A stretch of DNA of 64,000 nt from Notamacropus eugenii (lineage: Eukaryota; Chordata; Mammalia; Diprotodontia; Macropodidae), in the NCBI RefSeq assembly GCF_028372415.1, contig NC_092872.1, forward strand, positions 282,227,206 through 282,291,205. The letters run 5' to 3'. Shown here in pieces: positions 22,318 through 34,402 of the stretch. The notes under the pieces were generated by a model that saw nothing but the letters and a program-made list of their open reading frames with translations, did no database searches and was not told where the DNA came from. The stretch's first letter is position 1; each line of letters starts with the position of its first letter. Made by a program: the position numbers and the translations under genes.

Positions 22318-25300
22318 TGTATTAGGGCATAAAAACCTCACAATGCAGTGGAGAAAGGCAGAGATAGTCCATGCATCCTTCTCAGATCATAATGCAATAA
22401 AAATTATATGTAATTATATGTAATAAAAGGCCATGGAAAGATAAGCTCAAAATTAATTGGAAACTAAATAATCTAATCCTAAAGAATGAATGGGTTAAAC
22501 AACAAATCATAGGAAACAATCAACAACTTCATTCAAGAGAATGACAATAATGAGACAACCTACCAAACTTTATGGGATACTGCAAAAGCAGTTCTTAGGG
22601 GAAGTTTTATATCATTGAACACTTACATAAATAAAACAGAGAAAAAGGAGATCAGTGAATAGGGCATGCAGCTGAAAAAGAACAAAGTGAAAATTCCCAA
22701 GTAAATACACAATTAGAAATAGTGAAAACAAAAGGATAGATTAATAAAATAGAAATTAAGAAAACTATTGAACTAATAAATAAAACTAAGAATTGGTTTT
22801 ATGAAAAAACCAATAAAATGATAAACCTTTGGTCAATTTGATTAAAAAAAAGAAAGAAGAAAACCAAATTACTAATATCAAAAATGAAAAGGGTGAACTC
22901 ACCTTCAATGAGGAGAAAATTAAAACAATAACTGGAAATTACTTTGCCCAACTGTATGCCCATAAATTAGACAATCTAAATGAGGTAGATGAGTATTTTA
23001 AAAAATATAAATTGCCCAGATTAACAGAAGAGGAAGTTGAATACTTAAATAACTTCATCGCAGAAAAAGAAATTGAACAAACCATCAATGAACTCTCTAG
23101 GAAAAAAATCACCAGGGCCAGATGGATTTACAAGTGAATTCTATCAAATGTTTAAAGAACAATTAATTCCAATATTATATAGATTATTTGGAAAAACTGG
23201 TGGAGTCCTACCAAAATAATTTTATGATAAAAAATGGTTCTGATGCTTAAACCAGGAAGAGCCAAAACAGAGAAAGAAAATTATAGACCAATTTCTCTAA
23301 TGAATATAGATGCAAAAATTTTAAATAAGATTTTAGCAAAAAGAATATAGAAACTTATCACAAGAATAATACATTATAATCAGGTAGGATTCATACCAGG
23401 AATGCAGGGCTGGTTCAATATTAGGAAAACTATCAGCAGTATTGATCATATCAACAACAAAATTAACAGAAACCACATGATTATCTCAATAGATGCAGAA
23501 AAAGCTTTTGACAAAATACAACACCCATTCCTATGGAAAACACTGGAGAGCATAGGAATAAATGGAACTTTCCATAAAATAATAAGCAGTATATACCTAA
23601 AACCATTAGCAAACATTATATACAATGGGGATAAGCTAGATTCATTTCCAATAAGATCAGGGGTGAAACAAGTATGTCCATTATCACCACTGTTATTTAG
23701 TATGGTACTAGAAATGTTAGCTTTAGTAATAAGAGAAGAAAAAGAAATTAAAGGAATTAGAATAGGCAAAGAAGAAACTAAGTTATCACTCCTTGCAGAT
23801 GATATGATGATATACTTAGAGAATCAAATAAAAAACTACTTGAAATAATAGACAACTTTGGCAAAGTTGCAGGTTACAAAATAAACCCAGATAAATCATC
23901 TGCATTTCTATACATTACTAACAAAGTCTAACAGCAAGAGATAGCAAGAGAAATCCCATTTAAAGCTATGATAGACACTATAAAATATTTGGGAGTCTAC
24001 CTGCCAAAACAAACCCAGGGAATATATGAACACAGTTACAAAACACTTCTTGCACAAATAAAGTCATATCTAAGTAAGTGGAAAAACATCAGTTGCTCGT
24101 GGGTAGGCCAAGCTAATATAATAAAAATGACAATTCTACCTAAATTAATTTACTTATTCAGTGCCATACCAATCAAACTACCAGATAATTATTTTCCAGA
24201 GTTAGAAAAAATAATATCAAAATTCATCTGGAAGAACAAAAGATCCAGAATATCAAGGGAACTAATGAGAAGAAATGCTACGGAAGGTGGCCTAGCCCTA
24301 CCAGATCTTAAATTGTATTATAAAGCAGAAATCATCAAAACCACTTGGTACTGGACAAGAAATAAAGGGGTACACCAGTGAAAGAGGTTAGGTTCTCAAG
24401 ACACAGTAGTCAATGAATACAGCAATCTAATGTTTGACAAACCCAAGAACCGCAGCTTTTGGGATAAAGACTCACTGTTTGACAAAAATTGCTGGGAAAA
24501 CTGGACAACAGTGTGGTGGAAACTGGGCATAGACTAATGCCTGACACTGTACATAAGAATAAAGTCCAAATGGATACATGATCTAGGTATAAAGACTGAT
24601 ACTATAAACAAATTAGGGGAGCAAGGAAATGGATAATTTTGATTACATTAAATTGAAAAGTTTTTGCACAAACAAACCGAATGCAACCAAGATTAGGAGG
24701 GAAGCAGAAAACTGGGAAAGAATTTTTGCAAATACTGTCTGTGATAAAAGGCCTCATTTCTAAAATATAAAGAGAACTGGGTCAAATTTACAAGAATACA
24801 AGGCATTCCTCAATTGATAAACTGTCAAAGGATATGAACAGGCAGTTTTCGGAGGAAGAAATTAAAGTTATCTACAATCATATGAAAAAATGCTCTAAAT
24901 CACTACTGATTAGAGAGACGCAAATCAAAACAACTCTGAGGTACCACATCACACCCATCAGATTGGCTAACTTGACAAAACAGGAAGATGATAAATGTTG
25001 GAGAAGATGTGGCAGAGTTGGAACACCAATTCATTGTTGGTGGAGCTGTGAGCTGATCCAACCATTCTGGAGAACAATTTGAAACTATGCCCAAAGGGCT
25101 ACAAAAATGTACATACCCTTTGACCCAGCAATATTGCTTCTAGGACTGTATCCCAAAGAGATCATAAAAATGGTAAAGGGTCCCACATGTACAAAAATAT
25201 TTATAGCAGCTTTCTTTGTGGTTGTTAAAAACTGTAAATCAAGGGGATGCCCATCAACTGGGGAGTGGCTGAACAAGCTGTGGTATATGAATGTAATGGA

Positions 25301-25787
25301 ACACTATTGTGCTATAAGAAATGATGAACAGGGAGACTTCAGAGAGGCCTGGAAGGACTTATATGAACTGATGCTGAGTGAAAGGAGCAGAACCAGGACA
25401 ATTTTGTATACAGCAACAACCACAGTGTGTGAGGAATTTTTCTGGTAGACTTGGTCCTTCACAGCAAAGCAAGGACCTAAAAACTTCCCAATGGACTCTT
25501 AAGGCAAAATGCCTTCCATATCCAGAGAAAGAACTATGGAACTGGATCGCAAAATGAAGCAGACCATTTTCTCTTATATTATGTTTTGCTTTATGGTTTT
25601 TCCCATTCATTTTAATTCTTTTATGCAACATGACCAAGGTGAAAATGTATTTGATAAGAATGTATGTGTAGAACCTATATAAGATTGCATGTTATCTCAG
25701 GGAGGGAGGGGGGAGGGAAGGAGGAGGAAAAATCTAAGATACATGGAAGTGATTGTAGAAAACTGAAAACAAATAAAATAAAGAAAA
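22318..25787 (+). mobile_element. Young 5'-truncated L1 with TSD
   Basis: This 3.47-kb L1 starts inside ORF2 near the end of the endonuclease domain (SDHNAIK-type motif at about 22385) and runs through reverse transcriptase and the cysteine-rich C-terminus. It ends in a purine-rich 3'UTR with a gggaggga tract (about 25700-25730) and a caaataaaataaagaaaa tail. A 12-bp target-site duplication, aaatgagttcag, lies at 22306-22317 and 25788-25799. ORF2 is broken by frame shifts and stops, so it is not mobile by itself. Confidence 0.92.
22829..25082 (+). pseudogene. L1 ORF2 relic (reverse transcriptase region)
   Basis: Open pieces at 22829-23137, 23402-23848, 23968-24381 and 24834-25082 line up in order. 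They show a fingers region ([10 protein letters not shown]), [28 protein letters not shown], the catalytic LADDMM motif (Y/F-ADD in active enzymes), the post-RT block (TIKYLGVYLPKQ...) and a cysteine/histidine C-terminal motif (CWRRCG...HCWWSC). Each break is a small indel or stop, so the protein is not produced. Confidence 0.9.
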
Positions 25788-26844
25788 AAATGAGTTCAGA
25801 AACAAATAACAACTGCGTAGCCTGACTCCAGGAGAGGAGCGGTTCTCAGCTCCATCTTCCAGTCCAGTCTGAAGCCTGCTATAGAATAACTAGGCCAGGA
25901 ACTGCAAACCAAAAGGGGAGCCCCTGGTCCTGGCCTGTGGCACCAGTGAAGCCTCCCAGCTGGTTGGCAGGGGCTGAGTGAGGCAACAGTCAACTGGTAC
26001 TTCCAATGGGGGCAAGGCAATAGAAGTGTAAAGCAGACCCAAACCCAGGTCAGGAACTTGCAGAGCTCAGCCCAGGAGGGCAGTGGGAGTTCTGCGGGCA
26101 CTCTTCAGGTGCATAAGCTGTCCCTAAGATCCCAGAATGAGATAATACCGAATACTCAAAGAAAACAGCCAAAGAATCCAAGAGGACAAAAGCTCCACTG
26201 AGATATGCCCTGTAGAATCTGGTCTTGGAAGTAGGCTGAAAGAATGAGCAAACTACAACAGAAAGGAATCCTATGATAAAGAGTTATTTTGGTGACAGGG
26301 ACACTTCAGACACAAACCCAGAAGAAAAGTATGATTCAACATACCTCCAAGCAAAACCTCAAAGCAAAACAGAGCATGGGCACAAGTCCTGGAAGATATA
26401 AAGCAGGAGCTTAAAATTAAAAAAAAAAAAAAGAGCTAAAAGTAATTTGAGAAACAAATGAGAGGTAGAAAAAATTAGAAAAGAATGAAGAGCTATGGAA
26501 GAAAGATTTGGAAATAAAATTAACAGCTTGAAACAAGAGATACAGAATCTTATCCAAGAAAAAACTTCCTAAAAATTAGAATTTACCAAATAGAAGCTTG
26601 GAAACAATACATATTAGAACCAGGAAACAATATATATTAGAATAAAGTCATAAGACTGAAAAAAAATAGAAGAAAATGTCAGGTTAAAGAAAAAATACTG
26701 CAAGCAGCTAGAAAGAAAGAATCCAAGTATTGAGAGGTCAGTCAAAATCACATAAGATTTAGTATCCACTGCTATAAATGAGCAGAAAGCTTGGAATAAT
26801 ATTCCAGAAGGGGGGAGAGAAACATGCACATATATATATATATA

Positions 26845-27092
26845 TTAATGCCTATTATGTGCCAGGCACTATACCAAACACTTTTTTACAAAATATTATC
26901 TCATTTATCCTCACAACCTACCACTGAGAGGTAGGTGCTATATAATCCTCATTTAGTAGCTGAGGACACTGAGGCAAAGAGGTTAAGCGACTTGCCGAGA
27001 GTCATACTGCTAATAAAGATCTGAGGTCAGATCTGAACTCAGGTCTTCCTGACTTCAGGCCCAGCAGTCTCTCCACTGTGCTGCAAAGAGTA
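26845..27092 (-). repeat. MIR-like SINE
   Basis: Antisense MIR order: 'ctattatgtgccaggcacta', 'tcctcacaacctaccactga', 'gctgaggacactgaggca', 'gatctgaactcaggtcttcc'. It lies within the older L1. Confidence 0.85.
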
Positions 27093-27493
27093 TAGGCTAA
27101 CAGCCAAGAATAACTTGCCCAGAAAAATGAAGTATAATCTTTCAGGGGGAAAAAATGGACCTTTACGGAAATGGAAGATTTCTAAACAAGTTGAGTAGAA
27201 AATGAAACATAAACCCAGAAGGGAAACATAAAAAGGTAAATAAGTAAGCAATAATAAGGAATTTAACATGGATAATCTGTTTATATTCAAATATGGGGAA
27301 ATGATACATGTAAACCCTAAGAACTCTATCATTATCAAGAATCACTTCAGGGAGACTGACGAGACTGAGGACCTGAGAGTGGTTCTATTATGCTTTGAAG
27401 ATCTTAAAAGTCTATGAAAACAAGGAGGGAAGGGTGTGAAAGAGCTAGTGACAACTGAATCTCATTCATTTGAATTGGTCAAAGGAGGAAAGA

Positions 27494-27494
<1 letters not shown>

Positions 27495-27530
<36 letters not shown>
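27495..27530. repeat. (CA)n microsatellite
   Basis: About 35 bp of uninterrupted ca repeats inside the inter-ORF part of the older L1. Confidence 0.95.
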
Positions 27531-27533
<3 letters not shown>

Positions 27534-27769
27534 GCATAATGAAATATATGTAATTCAACAGGGAAACAGAAGGGAAAACAGATAGGGAGATAAGAGGGAA
27601 AGTAGGTTAAAGGAAGAGAGTAGTTTTAAGCAAAACAAACTCTAAAAAGGGAGTAGGGAACAAAGAGAAACAAATGTAAAAGAGAACAGAATGGAGAGAA
27701 GATCACTATTCTCACCCATAAAAGGAAAAATAGCAGACAATTATAAGAGGGGAAAAGGGAAGATAATAA

Positions 27770-28015
27770 ACACTTATTACGCACTTGATATGGTCTTTAT
27801 AAATATTATCTCATTTGATTCTAACAACAACTCTGTAAGGTGGGTGCCATTATCATCCTGACTTTACATTTGAAGAAAATAAGGCTGGAAGAGTTTCAAT
27901 GACTTGCCCAGGGTCACACAGCTAGGAAGTGTCTGAGGCTGTTTTTGAATTTAGGGCTTCCTGAATACAGGACCAGTAAGTGCTCTTTCCACTGGGCCCC
28001 CAGCTGTCTCTGAGA
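27770..28015 (-). repeat. MIR-like SINE
   Basis: Antisense MIR order: 'aacacttattacgcacttga', 'gtaaggtgggtgccattatc', 'gacttgcccagggtcacaca', 'tccactgggcccccagctg'. It is inserted in the older L1 near the ORF2 start. Confidence 0.8.
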
Positions 28016-28072
28016 TAAAGAGTAAATTATAGTTCGCTGAAAAGTATCATAGACAATGAATTAATATAAACA

Positions 28073-28074
<2 letters not shown>

Positions 28075-28110
<36 letters not shown>
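28075..28110. repeat. (CA)n microsatellite
   Basis: About 36 bp of ac repeats downstream of the MIR within the older L1. Confidence 0.95.
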
Positions 28111-28117
<7 letters not shown>

Positions 28118-29139
28118 AACATCTAAAAACCTAGAGATAAAGCTAAATGAATGACTGGGAGAAAGGCAGCAAAGCTATAACAGTGGTGGCTGACCTAATT
28201 TCCCCTCTTGGACAAAGACAAATTTAATAAAAAAATAGACAAACAAGAAGTGAAAGACCTGAATAGAATTTTAGACAAGTTAGATATCACACACCACACA
28301 TACATACAAAATGACCATGTGTTAGGGAATAAAAATCTTGCAAACAAATGCAGAAAGCAGAAATATTAAACCCAACTTTTATGCACCAAAATACAATTTT
28401 ACTAAATAAAGAGCTACTGATGAAATTATTAAAAATTAAAGGGAGATCCAATAACTTAATACTAAAGAATAAGCGAGTCAAAGAACAATCACAGAAACCA
28501 ATAATTTCATTGAAAATAATGACAACAGTGAGACAATACTGCAAAAGTTTTGGGATGCTGCCAATGCAGTCCTTAGGGAATATTTATATCTCTACATACT
28601 CTCATCAATAAAAAGAGAGAAAGTGTGGATCATCGGGCAAGCAACTATAAAAACACCCTACAAACCCCCAAAATGAGAATTTTCCCCTTCCAATTGAACA
28701 TCAGTTTGGAAATTCTGAAAATCAAAGAAGATAATAATAAAGAAAGCAAAAAACACAATTAATAAATAAAATGAGCTTTTAAAAAAAATCTTAATAAAAT
28801 CTATCAACAAGTAAATTTGATTAAAAAAAAAGGAAGACCTGAGGCACATCACTATTAGCCTTCCGGTAGTTTTACTAAATGTGTGTAGAGACACTCTTGG
28901 ATAACACAGTTGGCATAAATTCCAGCATCAAATGGAATGCTTTCAGTATTTATTCAAACTAGTATTCTATTTTTTTAAGGTATCCTAGTGGGTGTTGGGT
29001 AAGCTATGAAGATGCAGAAGACATATTCCATCCTTTTGAGAACCTGTTACAGAGGGACAAGACAGGTACACAAATACAAGTACCTTCTCTATTACTCTCT
29101 CTCACATTCACGATGAAGAAGCCCTTGTACTTTCCTCAC

Positions 29140-29900
29140 TATCTCTCACCCCACTGTGCAACATGTTGCCAAGGCCTGGTGATCACCTTTGAAACATCTC
29201 TTGAATACACCCCCTCCTGTCAGCTGACCTTGCCACCACTCTGGGGAGAGTCCTTGTCACCACCCACCTACACTACTGCAACAGCTTGCTGATAAGGCTA
29301 CCTACCTCAAGTCTCCCCCTACTCCATTTTCTATTCAGCCAATAAAGTGATTTTCCTAAAATGGGTCTAACCATGTCACCCCAGCCCTACGTAGTAACCA
29401 CAAGTGGCTCCCTATCATCTCCAGGATTAATACAAAATACTTCCATGTCCAAAGCCCTTCATTCCCTAGCCTCTCCCTAACTTTCCAGTCTTTTTACACT
29501 ACCATGTCCTCTTCTATCTAGTGCCCCTGGCTTCCTGGATGTTCCATGAACAAGACCCTCCATCTCTTGTCTCTGGGTACTTTCTCTGGCTGTCTCCCAT
29601 ACTTGGAATGCTCTCCTTGATCCACTACAACTACTGAATTCCCTGGCTTCCTTTAAGTCCCAATTAAAATCCCTTCTTTTACTGGAAGCCTTCCTCAACC
29701 CCTCTTAATTCTAGGGCCAGCCTTCCCTCTGTTAACTACTTCCTATTTATCCTTGCAGATATCTTGTTTGGTATATATTTGTTTGCATGTTGTTTTCCCA
29801 TTAGACTGTCAGGACTAAGACAGCGGGTGTCTTTTGCCTAGCCTTATATCCCTAGATACCTAGCATATGGTAGGACCTTAGTAAATGGTGACTGTGGGAA
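29140..29900 (+). repeat. L2 LINE 3' end
   Basis: A long, well-ordered L2 3' region: 'caacatgttgccaaggcctg', 'cctacactactgcaacagct', 'aaagtgattttcctaaaatg', 'agtggctccctatcatctcc', and the tail 'catatggtaggaccttagta'. It is antisense to the DHX32 transcript. Confidence 0.85.
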
Positions 29901-32129
29901 GGTATAAACAAAGTTCTAGGAAAATTTAAGAGGGGTCACTTCCATTGGGCTGTGAAGGGGATTTAGGAAGACTTCATGACGAAGGTAGTATCTGACCAGA
30001 GCCTTAAAAAATGAGCCAGATTTCAACAGGCAGAGATGGCATTCCAGATATAGGGAACAGAACAGGCAAAAGCAGGCTGTTGGAAGACCAGAGTGTATTC
30101 AGACACACAAGGAGTCCAGTTCAGCTAAAACATGGAGTCTGGAGCTAGACCTTCAGTGTCAAGCTAGAGAATTTCAACTCTGAATAATAACCACTGCAAG
30201 CTATGGGTTATTTTTGAGCAGTGGAATGATGAGATCAGAGAGCCCACATGTCTGCAGGTATTAATCCAGCAGCAGGACAAAAGAAAGGATATAAGAGAAA
30301 GAAATTGGAGGTGGGAGAATAGTGACAAAGCTCTGAATGATGATGCCAATGAGAATGGTATGGGGGGACTGATTAATTGACCAAGGAAGAGGAGGTGAGG
30401 GAGAGGAAAGGATCAAAGATGACATCAAGGTATGTGGCCAGAGAAATCAGGAGAATTAGAAGAGTTATTTATTTATAGGAGAGACAGAAATAGTGTGATT
30501 TGGAGGATTCCTGGCTTTGAGAGAATGACTATGCTGTCACAGGGTGTGTGGGGGTGGGGGAGAGCTACGGCTGAGGAAAAGTTGGTAGTTATTTTCTTAG
30601 ACAGTGAGGCGGACATCACCTTCATAAGATCCTCTTCATCTGTCTCCATCTACTGTTTAATCTCAATTTCTTCTCCTAAAAGTTGTCCTTATCATCTTAA
30701 ACCCTTCATTTGCTGTGGAGGTTTAGGATGAAAACTTGAGAACTAGCATGAAACAAAGCAGGTAGTCTCACAGAGTTTTGCCGCCTCTTCCAAGAAGACC
30801 AACAAACAATGATGTGGTAGCCAGAGACCCAGAGAGAGACCCCGCCAGGGACAGATAAACAATGGCCAGAGCCCTTACCTATCCACTTACTCTCCAGTGA
30901 CCTCAGAACTCCTAGTTAAATGTGTGAAGGATAAAATTAGTCTCGGAAGACATTTTTTTTTTACTTTTAAAAATTTAAAACTTTTGACAAACAAAAAATA
31001 AAATTTAACTTTTGGTTCCCCCTCCCAAAACAGCTGAGCTGTTTCTTAGGGGGGGGAAACTAACTTTAATTCTAGCTCTAGCAAAGGTGAACACATCTGA
31101 GCAATAGGTTTCTTCAAGGAACACCAGTGAGATCCCTAATAGGTTCCCCTCAGGTCAGGAAGGACTTCTTTTCTTAGCAATTTGCCTCTGTGTTGCTGGG
31201 GCCATTCACTGCCCTGAATTCTCCCTCCCAACAGAAAAGAGATGAACTTAGTTTTAAAACCTCACCAAGTATTTACTTGAAAAGAATACTGCAAATACCA
31301 AACAGCATGCATTCACACAGTTCTAGTGTCCAAGGAGTTTGCATTTCAGAGGAAAGAGCACATGGAGGTTCAGAAACTCAAAAAAAGCTCATGGATGCAT
31401 CTTGCTCCAAGGGGCCACAGAAAGTCCTCCCACCCAGTTCTGCTCACCAGTTCCTTTGGAGTGAATGAGCCAAAAAGATTCACCAGAAACACTGGTCTTC
31501 CCTGGAACATGAATGGGTGGCAAATGAAATCAGAAGCCTAGGGTAGAATTCAGGCCTTTTCCCTTAAAGGGCAGATGGAAACAATAGGGAGACTCCAGGC
31601 TGGTTTAACTCCAGCTTTTCCAGGCCTGGGTTATTGGGGCTAAGTCACTACCTCTCCAAGACTATTTTCCTCTTATGTAAACCAAGGGATTTGACTGGGT
31701 GACTCAAAATTCTTCCCCAAACTAAAATCCCCTGGGTCTTGGCCTAGGGACACTCAGAAGAACATGGCATTGCCCAGTTCATGTTTTTAGTCTAAAATCT
31801 GGCTCTCCCCAGGATCTAGAAAGTCCCCGGGGCCCATTCATGACACTGTGCAGCTGCTCTGTGGATGATGCCTGGCTGACATGTGGCTCCACTTGGTGAC
31901 CAAACTCACCAGCAATAGGCAGTTATATCCAGTCTGATTTTCCTGGGGCTTCTGAGTTTTTACAGGGTGCCCACTTATCTCAAAGATTATCTAACAGTTA
32001 GTGCTCCCTGTTTAGCCTGAGCAGGAACACATCTATCAGATTTTTAAAATGCCAAAATGTACACAGAAATCAAAATTTATGTAGATTTCTGGTAGCTAGA
32101 GCTACAGTGCCATTCTAAAGGCCAGGGAT

Positions 32130-32191
32130 TCCCTGACCTGTCACTCTACAGAGTGATAAGTCCCTGACCTGTCACTCTACAGAGTGATAAG
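32130..32191. repeat. 31-bp tandem duplication
   Basis: A 31-bp unit (tccctgacctgtcactctac... ending gagtgataag) occurs twice head to tail, at about 32130-32160 and 32161-32191. Each unit contains the small inverted repeat cactct-ac-agagtg. It lies about 160 bp downstream of the first coding exon's donor. Confidence 0.9.
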
Positions 32192-32352
32192 CCCAACATT
32201 TCTGAGAAATTTATAAATATTGTTAGAATGGCATCCAGCCAAAATGAAAAACTACTTGGCATGTTAATAAACAGCAGCACTAAACCTGCCACTTTCTGGC
32301 TCCTAGTGGACACAGAAGCCAGGCCGGGCTCCCACCCATAAGAAGTACCCAC

Positions 32353-32640
32353 CTGAGAGCTCTTGCCACACTTTGCTTCCCCGGCCACAATCACAATTTG
32401 ACTCTGGAGAAGACTTTCCATGAAGGGATATTTTTCTTTCCATACTGAAAGATCTTCTCTTTCTTTCAAAAGTTTATAATAACGAGAAGAGTAAGGCAAA
32501 CCATCGAAAGGATTGAGCTCTAAATCCTCACAGGCCAGGATTCCTTCGTCATCAGTATCACTGGAATCCAGAGAGTCTGGAAAATAGCGTTTCTCGCAGG
32601 GTGCCCCGGGGCAGCAATCCATATCTCCCCCCTGTATCAT
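32353..32640 (-). CDS. DHX32: DHX32 coding exon 1 (start codon)
   Basis: This exon holds 288 coding nt, encoding residues 1-96. I place the start at 32640 because an in-frame TAG lies six codons upstream (32658-32656), the first Met fits the family's N-terminal length, and A is at -3. The acidic N-terminus (EKRYFPDSLDSSDTDDEG) is followed by LELNPFDGLPYSSRYYKLLK and the Walker A motif GEAKCGKS at 87-94. The donor is tctcag|gtgggt (32352/32351). A second Met at codon 7 is a weaker alternative start. An acceptor-like ctctccag puts the exon's 5' edge at 32660, but its pyrimidine tract is poor, so that edge is uncertain. The protein is a DEAH-box-like RNA helicase relative of uncertain catalytic activity. 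Confidence 0.95.
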
Positions 32641-34209
32641 CTTCAGGAATGAAGCCTAGTCTGGAGAGCTCAGCACCACATCTGCCATCAACACTTGATG
32701 GGGTCCCAGCTCCTGGTTCATGGCAACCCCTCCTCCTGGGCTGCTGGGTGGCCTCCGTGGGCATAGGGCGCTCACTTCAGAACTCTGCGGCTGGCTCGAA
32801 GAGGCTTTTCATCAACTGAGCCCAAAGTGACAAGGACAATAACAGAAACAGCTCAGCACAAAAAATCACTCTTGTGGGCAGCTGGCAGGGCCTGGCCATA
32901 GGGCTACACTCATGGACGGCTGTCCCCTTCGGTTCAGTGGGCTCCAGTCCAGCCCTGGCTCTCAGTCTGACCTCTAGCACACCCTCAGCCTGGGGACGGA
33001 CTGTAAAAGAAAGCCACAGGGGGCCAGAGTTGTGAATGAGAGGATGGTCACATGGGCCCTAATCCCAGGACAAAGGAGGCTGCTGGGGCCTGGCAGGGAG
33101 GGGCAGCCTGGGAGTTCTGCTCACATGTGCTCTCCCACATCTGCTGGGAGTCTCCTTCCAGGGGAGAGCCCCTCGTTAAGGAGAGGATGCAAATTACTCC
33201 TCATTCCATTTTAGGAGCAGCAAGCTGAGAAAAGCAAAGGAGGGGAAGGGGCTGCCCCCACCCTCTTTCTCTAGTTCCCCTCATTCAGGAACTGAAAGGC
33301 TCCCAGGGTTAAGGCAGGCTCTTCCTAAAATTTTTTATACTTAAAAAAGGAATCCCCCAAATATATCTGACTACAGCCTTGGCAAACACAATTTTATATT
33401 GAAAAAGCCCACCTCAAGGAAGGGGTCAATTCCGCCAGGTCACTTACCCCTGGTGTTGTGGGGGTGGGGGTCTTCTGTTTGTGTTCACCCCAAATGAAGA
33501 TCCAGTCAGGCCAGACTTGGTTAGAACCTTCTGGACTCTCACATCCAGAGCCTGAAATTTCCAAAGGCAGAAAATGTGGGCCTGGGTCAAAGAATCACTT
33601 CCCAAGGAAGTCTGGAGGGTGCTGGCCATGTGGGCAGTGGCCTTGATATGTGTCTAGCTGAGCTTAGGCAGAGGCAGCCCACACACAAAGCCAGGCCCCT
33701 TATCACAGATCCAGCCCTGGTCAAAAGGAGTGGCCAGGCAGCCTGGGGAAGAGACCATGGAGGTGTGGCTGTCTTAGTTTCCCGTACTAGTCCAAATCTC
33801 TTAAACTAATCAAACTGGGTGAAACTAACTAACAAAGAGTTTAGCCCTAAGCCAAGCATAAGATTTTAAAGTGGAAAAGGGCAGATTCCTCTGAAAAAAA
33901 TCACTGCCTCCTCCCCTCTCCCACTGCACAACAGCCTCCATCCTCTTCCCTCCTGCTCCCCAGGAGCTCAAGATGCCATGGCCCTTCCCCCGTCCAGTGA
34001 CCCCAGATCAGTCCCCTGAGGAGTTTGACCCTTCATTATCCCCAGCCTTTCCCTGATTGCCAAACCTTTCTTAGCCCCAGGCCACCACTGGCTGGCTCCA
34101 GCCTATCTACTGGCTGATGACCCCAAACTCTGCCCTTGGCCAAACTGGCTTCTCCGTGGTTCCCTATCTAAGGTTTCTTAAACTTTTCCAGCTGTCAGCA
34201 CCTTCAGTG

Positions 34210-34260
34210 CTTCTTAAACTGTGGACTGAGACTCCCAAATCACAACCACAGTTTAAGAAG
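34210..34260. repeat. Perfect inverted repeat, MITE-like remnant
   Basis: cttcttaaactgtgg (34210-34224) is the exact reverse complement of ccacagtttaagaag (34246-34260), with a 21-nt loop. The motif resembles the ends of small nonautonomous DNA transposons. Nothing more can be said from this copy. Confidence 0.6.
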
Positions 34261-34388
34261 TGCTGCTTTCCTCTTATCTTCCCACATTCACTCTGAGCTA
34301 GGAGGGCCCAGGAAGGCCCAAAAAATAACCATTAAGTGGTGCATGGGTCCCAGTTGGGTAACTCACCTTTTCCTTCTCTGCACCGCCG

Positions 34389-34402
34389 CCCCCCCCCCCC
34401 CC
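34389..34402. repeat. Poly(C) run
   Basis: About 14 consecutive C within a cytosine-rich patch. This is a position where read-length errors are likely. Confidence 0.9.

Larger units (their letters stand above)
25800..28830 (+). mobile_element. Older L1, remainder (5'UTR, ORF1, start of ORF2), with inserts
   Basis: After the 3' target copy of the young L1, 5'UTR sequence resumes (25800-26130). An ORF1 relic follows (about 26200-26830, with the C-terminal domain at about 27090-27190), then an A/G-rich inter-ORF stretch and an ORF2 start with a 'ctcacccataaaagg' motif (about 27710). ORF2 endonuclease-region sequence continues at about 28180-28830. MIR-type SINEs at 26845-27092 and 27770-28015 and two (CA)n tracts interrupt it. 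It has many stops and is much older than the insert at 22318. Confidence 0.7.
12849..32352 (-). other. DHX32: DHX32 intron 1 (between the first two coding exons)
   Basis: A 19.5-kb intron with a cag|gtgggt donor (32352/32351) and a polypyrimidine-ccccccag acceptor. It is largely repeats, entered separately: SINE at 13755, HAL1-like at 14884, L2 at 18240, 21540 and 29140, nested L1s at 21957-28830. Stretches 17530-18240, 18600-21540 and 29900-32350 show only decayed sequence. This includes purine-rich pieces such as 'gcattccaggca/agggaacag', which look like an ancient unclassified repeat (about 13130-13430, 21330-21500 and 29920-30420). Confidence 0.8.

Noticed and set aside
27495..28110. Regularly spaced CA tracts as a CRISPR-like array
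   Set aside because: They are dinucleotide microsatellites in a eukaryotic genome. There are no repeat/spacer units.
32558..32764. 68-codon minus-strand frame overlapping the DHX32 start exon
   Set aside because: It overlaps the DHX32 coding sequence in another frame. It might act as an upstream frame if transcribed, but the exon edge at 32660 would remove its start.
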